Part shown: positions 62,548 through 64,000 of the stretch, piece after piece
How the letters are laid out: the number at the start of each line of letters is the position of its first letter
Position numbering within the stretch: position 1 is the stretch's first letter
Assembly: GCF_017313105.1 (NCBI RefSeq)
Contig: NZ_JAFLND010000003.1
Location: 372,001 to 436,000, forward strand
Reading direction: 5' to 3'
DNA length: 64,000 nucleotides
From: [Muricauda] lutisoli (nom. illeg.)
GTDB taxonomy: Bacteria; Bacteroidota; Bacteroidia; Flavobacteriales; Flavobacteriaceae
Made by a program: the position numbers and the translations under genes
Notes under the pieces: model-generated
Told to the model about the DNA's origin: nothing
Database searches by the model: none
The model's input: the letters and a program-made list of their open reading frames with translations, nothing else

Positions 62548-63063
62548 ATGATCATTAAACCCGTAAGAGGTAAGTCCCCCGAAATTGGAAAAGATTGTTT
62601 TATTGCCGAGAATGCTGTTATTGTAGGTGAAGTTAGCATGGGAGATCAATGCAGTGTTTGGTTCAATGCAGTGATCAGGGGAGATGTCCATTTTATAAAA
62701 ATGGGCAATAAGGTAAATGTGCAAGATGGGGCCGTTATACATTGTACTTACCAAAAATCCTCGACCACAATAGGAAATAATGTGTCCATTGGCCACAATG
62801 CCATTGTACATGGATGCACTATTAAAGACAATGTTTTGGTAGGAATGGGAAGTATAATTATGGATGATTGCGTGGTGGAAAGCAATTCCATTATAGCTGC
62901 CGGAGCGGTAGTGACCACGGGAACAAAGGTTGAAGCAGGAAGTATTTATGCAGGAATGCCCGCAAAAAAAATAAAGGATATCAGCCCGGAGCTTTCCAAA
63001 GGCGAAATAGATAGGATTGCCAATAATTACGTAAAATATTCCAGCTGGTTTAAGGAAGATTAG
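62548..63063 (+). CDS. Gamma-carbonic-anhydrase-like hexapeptide protein
   Basis: The 171 residues form a left-handed beta-helix with hexapeptide repeats and the gamma-CA zinc histidines H65 (VIHCTYQK), H83 and H88 (IGHNAIVHGC). It is of the YrdA/PaaY type: short, without the acidic loop that carries the proton-shuttle Glu in the methanogen enzyme. Carbonic anhydrase activity is possible but not proven for this subgroup. It follows the two-component pair by 56 bases and precedes fabD. Confidence 0.92.
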   Translation: MIIKPVRGKSPEIGKDCFIAENAVIVGEVSMGDQCSVWFNAVIRGDVHFIKMGNKVNVQDGAVIHCTYQKSSTTIGNNVSIGHNAIVHGCTIKDNVLVGMGSIIMDDCVVESNSIIAAGAVVTTGTKVEAGSIYAGMPAKKIKDISPELSKGEIDRIANNYVKYSSWFKED

Positions 63064-63164
63064 GTAACCAATAGGTTCAGGTACCATAGGCCACCAATCC
63101 TAAAGTCTATTTATCCGAAAATCCAACAATCCAACTATACCAAAAGCTATCGAAGAATATTCCC

Positions 63165-63172
63165 TATTTTTG
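63165..63172 (+). promoter_or_regulatory. Possible -7 element of fabD
   Basis: TATTTTTG matches TAnnTTTG, 25 bases before the fabD start; no clear TTG at the right distance upstream. Confidence 0.45.
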
Positions 63173-63197
63173 TCCCACTCAAAAAAACTCGACAACT

Positions 63198-64000
63198 ATG
63201 AACGCATATATTTTTCCAGGACAAGGAGCGCAATTTGTAGGTATGGGCTTGGACCTGTACGAAAACCACTCCGAAGCACAAGAACTCTTTGAAAAGGCCA
63301 ATGAGATATTGGGTTTTTCCATTACGGATATTATGTTCGAAGGAACAGCTGATGATCTTAAACAGACCAAGGTGACCCAACCGGCCATTTTTTTGCATTC
63401 CGTGATTTTGAGCAAGGTGTTAGGCGATATTTTTAAACCGGATATGGTGGCAGGTCATTCCTTAGGTGAATTTTCCGCTTTGGTCGCCAACGGCACCTTG
63501 AATTTTGAAGATGGTTTAAAACTGGTTTCGCAACGTGCTTTGGCCATGCAAAAAGCATGTGAGATTCAACCTAGTACCATGGCTGCAGTTTTAGGTTTGG
63601 AAGATGAGGTGGTAGAAAGGATTTGTAATGAAGTTGAAGGTATTGTAGTACCCGCTAACTATAACTGTCCCGGGCAGTTGGTGATCTCCGGAGAGGTGGA
63701 TGCTGTAAACGTTGCCTGTGAAAAGATGAAAGAAGCCGGAGCTCGAAGAGCACTTTTATTGCCTGTTGGAGGGGCTTTCCATTCACCATTGATGGAGCCG
63801 GCAAGGGAAGAATTGGCAGCAGCCATTGAATCTACGGAATTTAAGACGCCAAGCTGTCCTATTTATCAAAATGTGACCACTACGGCCGTAGCCGATGCCG
63901 AGGAAATCAAAAAGAATCTGATACTGCAATTGACCGCCCCGGTAAAGTGGACGCAAAGCGTACAGCAAATGGTGAAAGATGGTGCCACATCCTTTGTGGA
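63198..64000 (+). CDS. fabD: Malonyl-CoA:ACP transacylase (cut by window end)
   Basis: FabD loads malonate onto acyl carrier protein for fatty acid synthesis. The frame starts at the ATG 63198 (MNAYIFPGQGAQFVGMG) and is open to the window edge, giving 267 residues; the last 20-40 are outside. The active-site Ser88 is in GHSLGEFSALVANG, the catalytic His in GGAFHSPLM, and the Arg/Gln sites SQRALAMQ and YNCPGQLVISG are present. It stands alone in this window. Confidence 0.95.
   Translation, partial: MNAYIFPGQGAQFVGMGLDLYENHSEAQELFEKANEILGFSITDIMFEGTADDLKQTKVTQPAIFLHSVILSKVLGDIFKPDMVAGHSLGEFSALVANGTLNFEDGLKLVSQRALAMQKACEIQPSTMAAVLGLEDEVVERICNEVEGIVVPANYNCPGQLVISGEVDAVNVACEKMKEAGARRALLLPVGGAFHSPLMEPAREELAAAIESTEFKTPSCPIYQNVTTTAVADAEEIKKNLILQLTAPVKWTQSVQQMVKDGATSFV

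Noticed and set aside
1-64000. tRNA, rRNA, CRISPR, transposase, integrase or phage genes
   Set aside because: I looked for cloverleaf-like segments, direct-repeat arrays and mobile-element proteins and found none; base composition looks even throughout.

Overview
The window is a dense, single-chromosome stretch from a member of the Flavobacteriaceae (Bacteroidota). The support for this is sprA of the type IX secretion/gliding apparatus, an actABCDEF alternative complex III operon feeding an aa3-type oxidase, a PorP/SprF-like protein, few Shine-Dalgarno sequences, and repeated promoter elements of the Bacteroidota form TTG-N20ish-TAnnTTTG a few bases ahead of start codons. A marine relative of Muricauda/Maribacter is plausible, but that is inference. 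I see no rRNA, tRNA, CRISPR array, insertion sequence or prophage; almost every gene looks like core genome.

Layout. 1-400 (minus): 5' part of a secreted surface protein running off the edge. 729-5186: rimP-nusA-infB behind a promoter and a terminator-like leader hairpin. 5241-5618 (minus): SPOR-domain protein. 5854-17601: respiratory operon actA-F, coxB, coxA, ended by a hairpin terminator. 17717-19624: DUF2807 protein and ruvB. 19857-22048: a compact cassette of a TsdA-like dihaem cytochrome c and two exported DsrE-like proteins, a candidate periplasmic sulfur system. 22093-27494: queG, an SLC45-like sugar transporter, maeB, ruvA. 27500-34603: sprA. 34707-36254: gcvH (promoter inside an inverted repeat), a VanZ-like protein and tonB. 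36323-37246 (minus): metallo-beta-lactamase-fold hydrolase.

37335-42478: oxidase maturation and remaining oxidase subunits: ctaB, two subunit III genes, subunit IV, a cysteine-free thioredoxin-like membrane protein, Sco, DUF420 and a 70-residue CxxC membrane protein. With the act-cox operon this supplies nearly a whole quinol-to-oxygen branch. 42575-52062: a duplicated MacB-type export locus, [permease A, permease B, adaptor] twice, but only one ATPase and one TolC. Each half follows a nearly identical element that resembles an ECF-sigma promoter.

52079-64000: tsaB convergent with and overlapping mscS; a lipoprotein DUF255 thioredoxin protein; dodecin; Nfu with a duplicated N-terminal domain; a PorP/SprF-like protein; a von Willebrand A lipoprotein; a LytS/LytTR two-component pair whose sensor carries a carboxypeptidase-regulatory-like domain and TPRs; a gamma-carbonic-anhydrase-like protein; and fabD cut by the window end.

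Most unusual items: the TsdA/DsrE/DsrE cassette, the twin ECF-like promoters over the duplicated exporter, the inverted repeat around the gcvH -33 element, the helix-hairpin-helix tail on ActC, and the rimP leader hairpin. All functions are from reading motifs and family knowledge; no database search was run.
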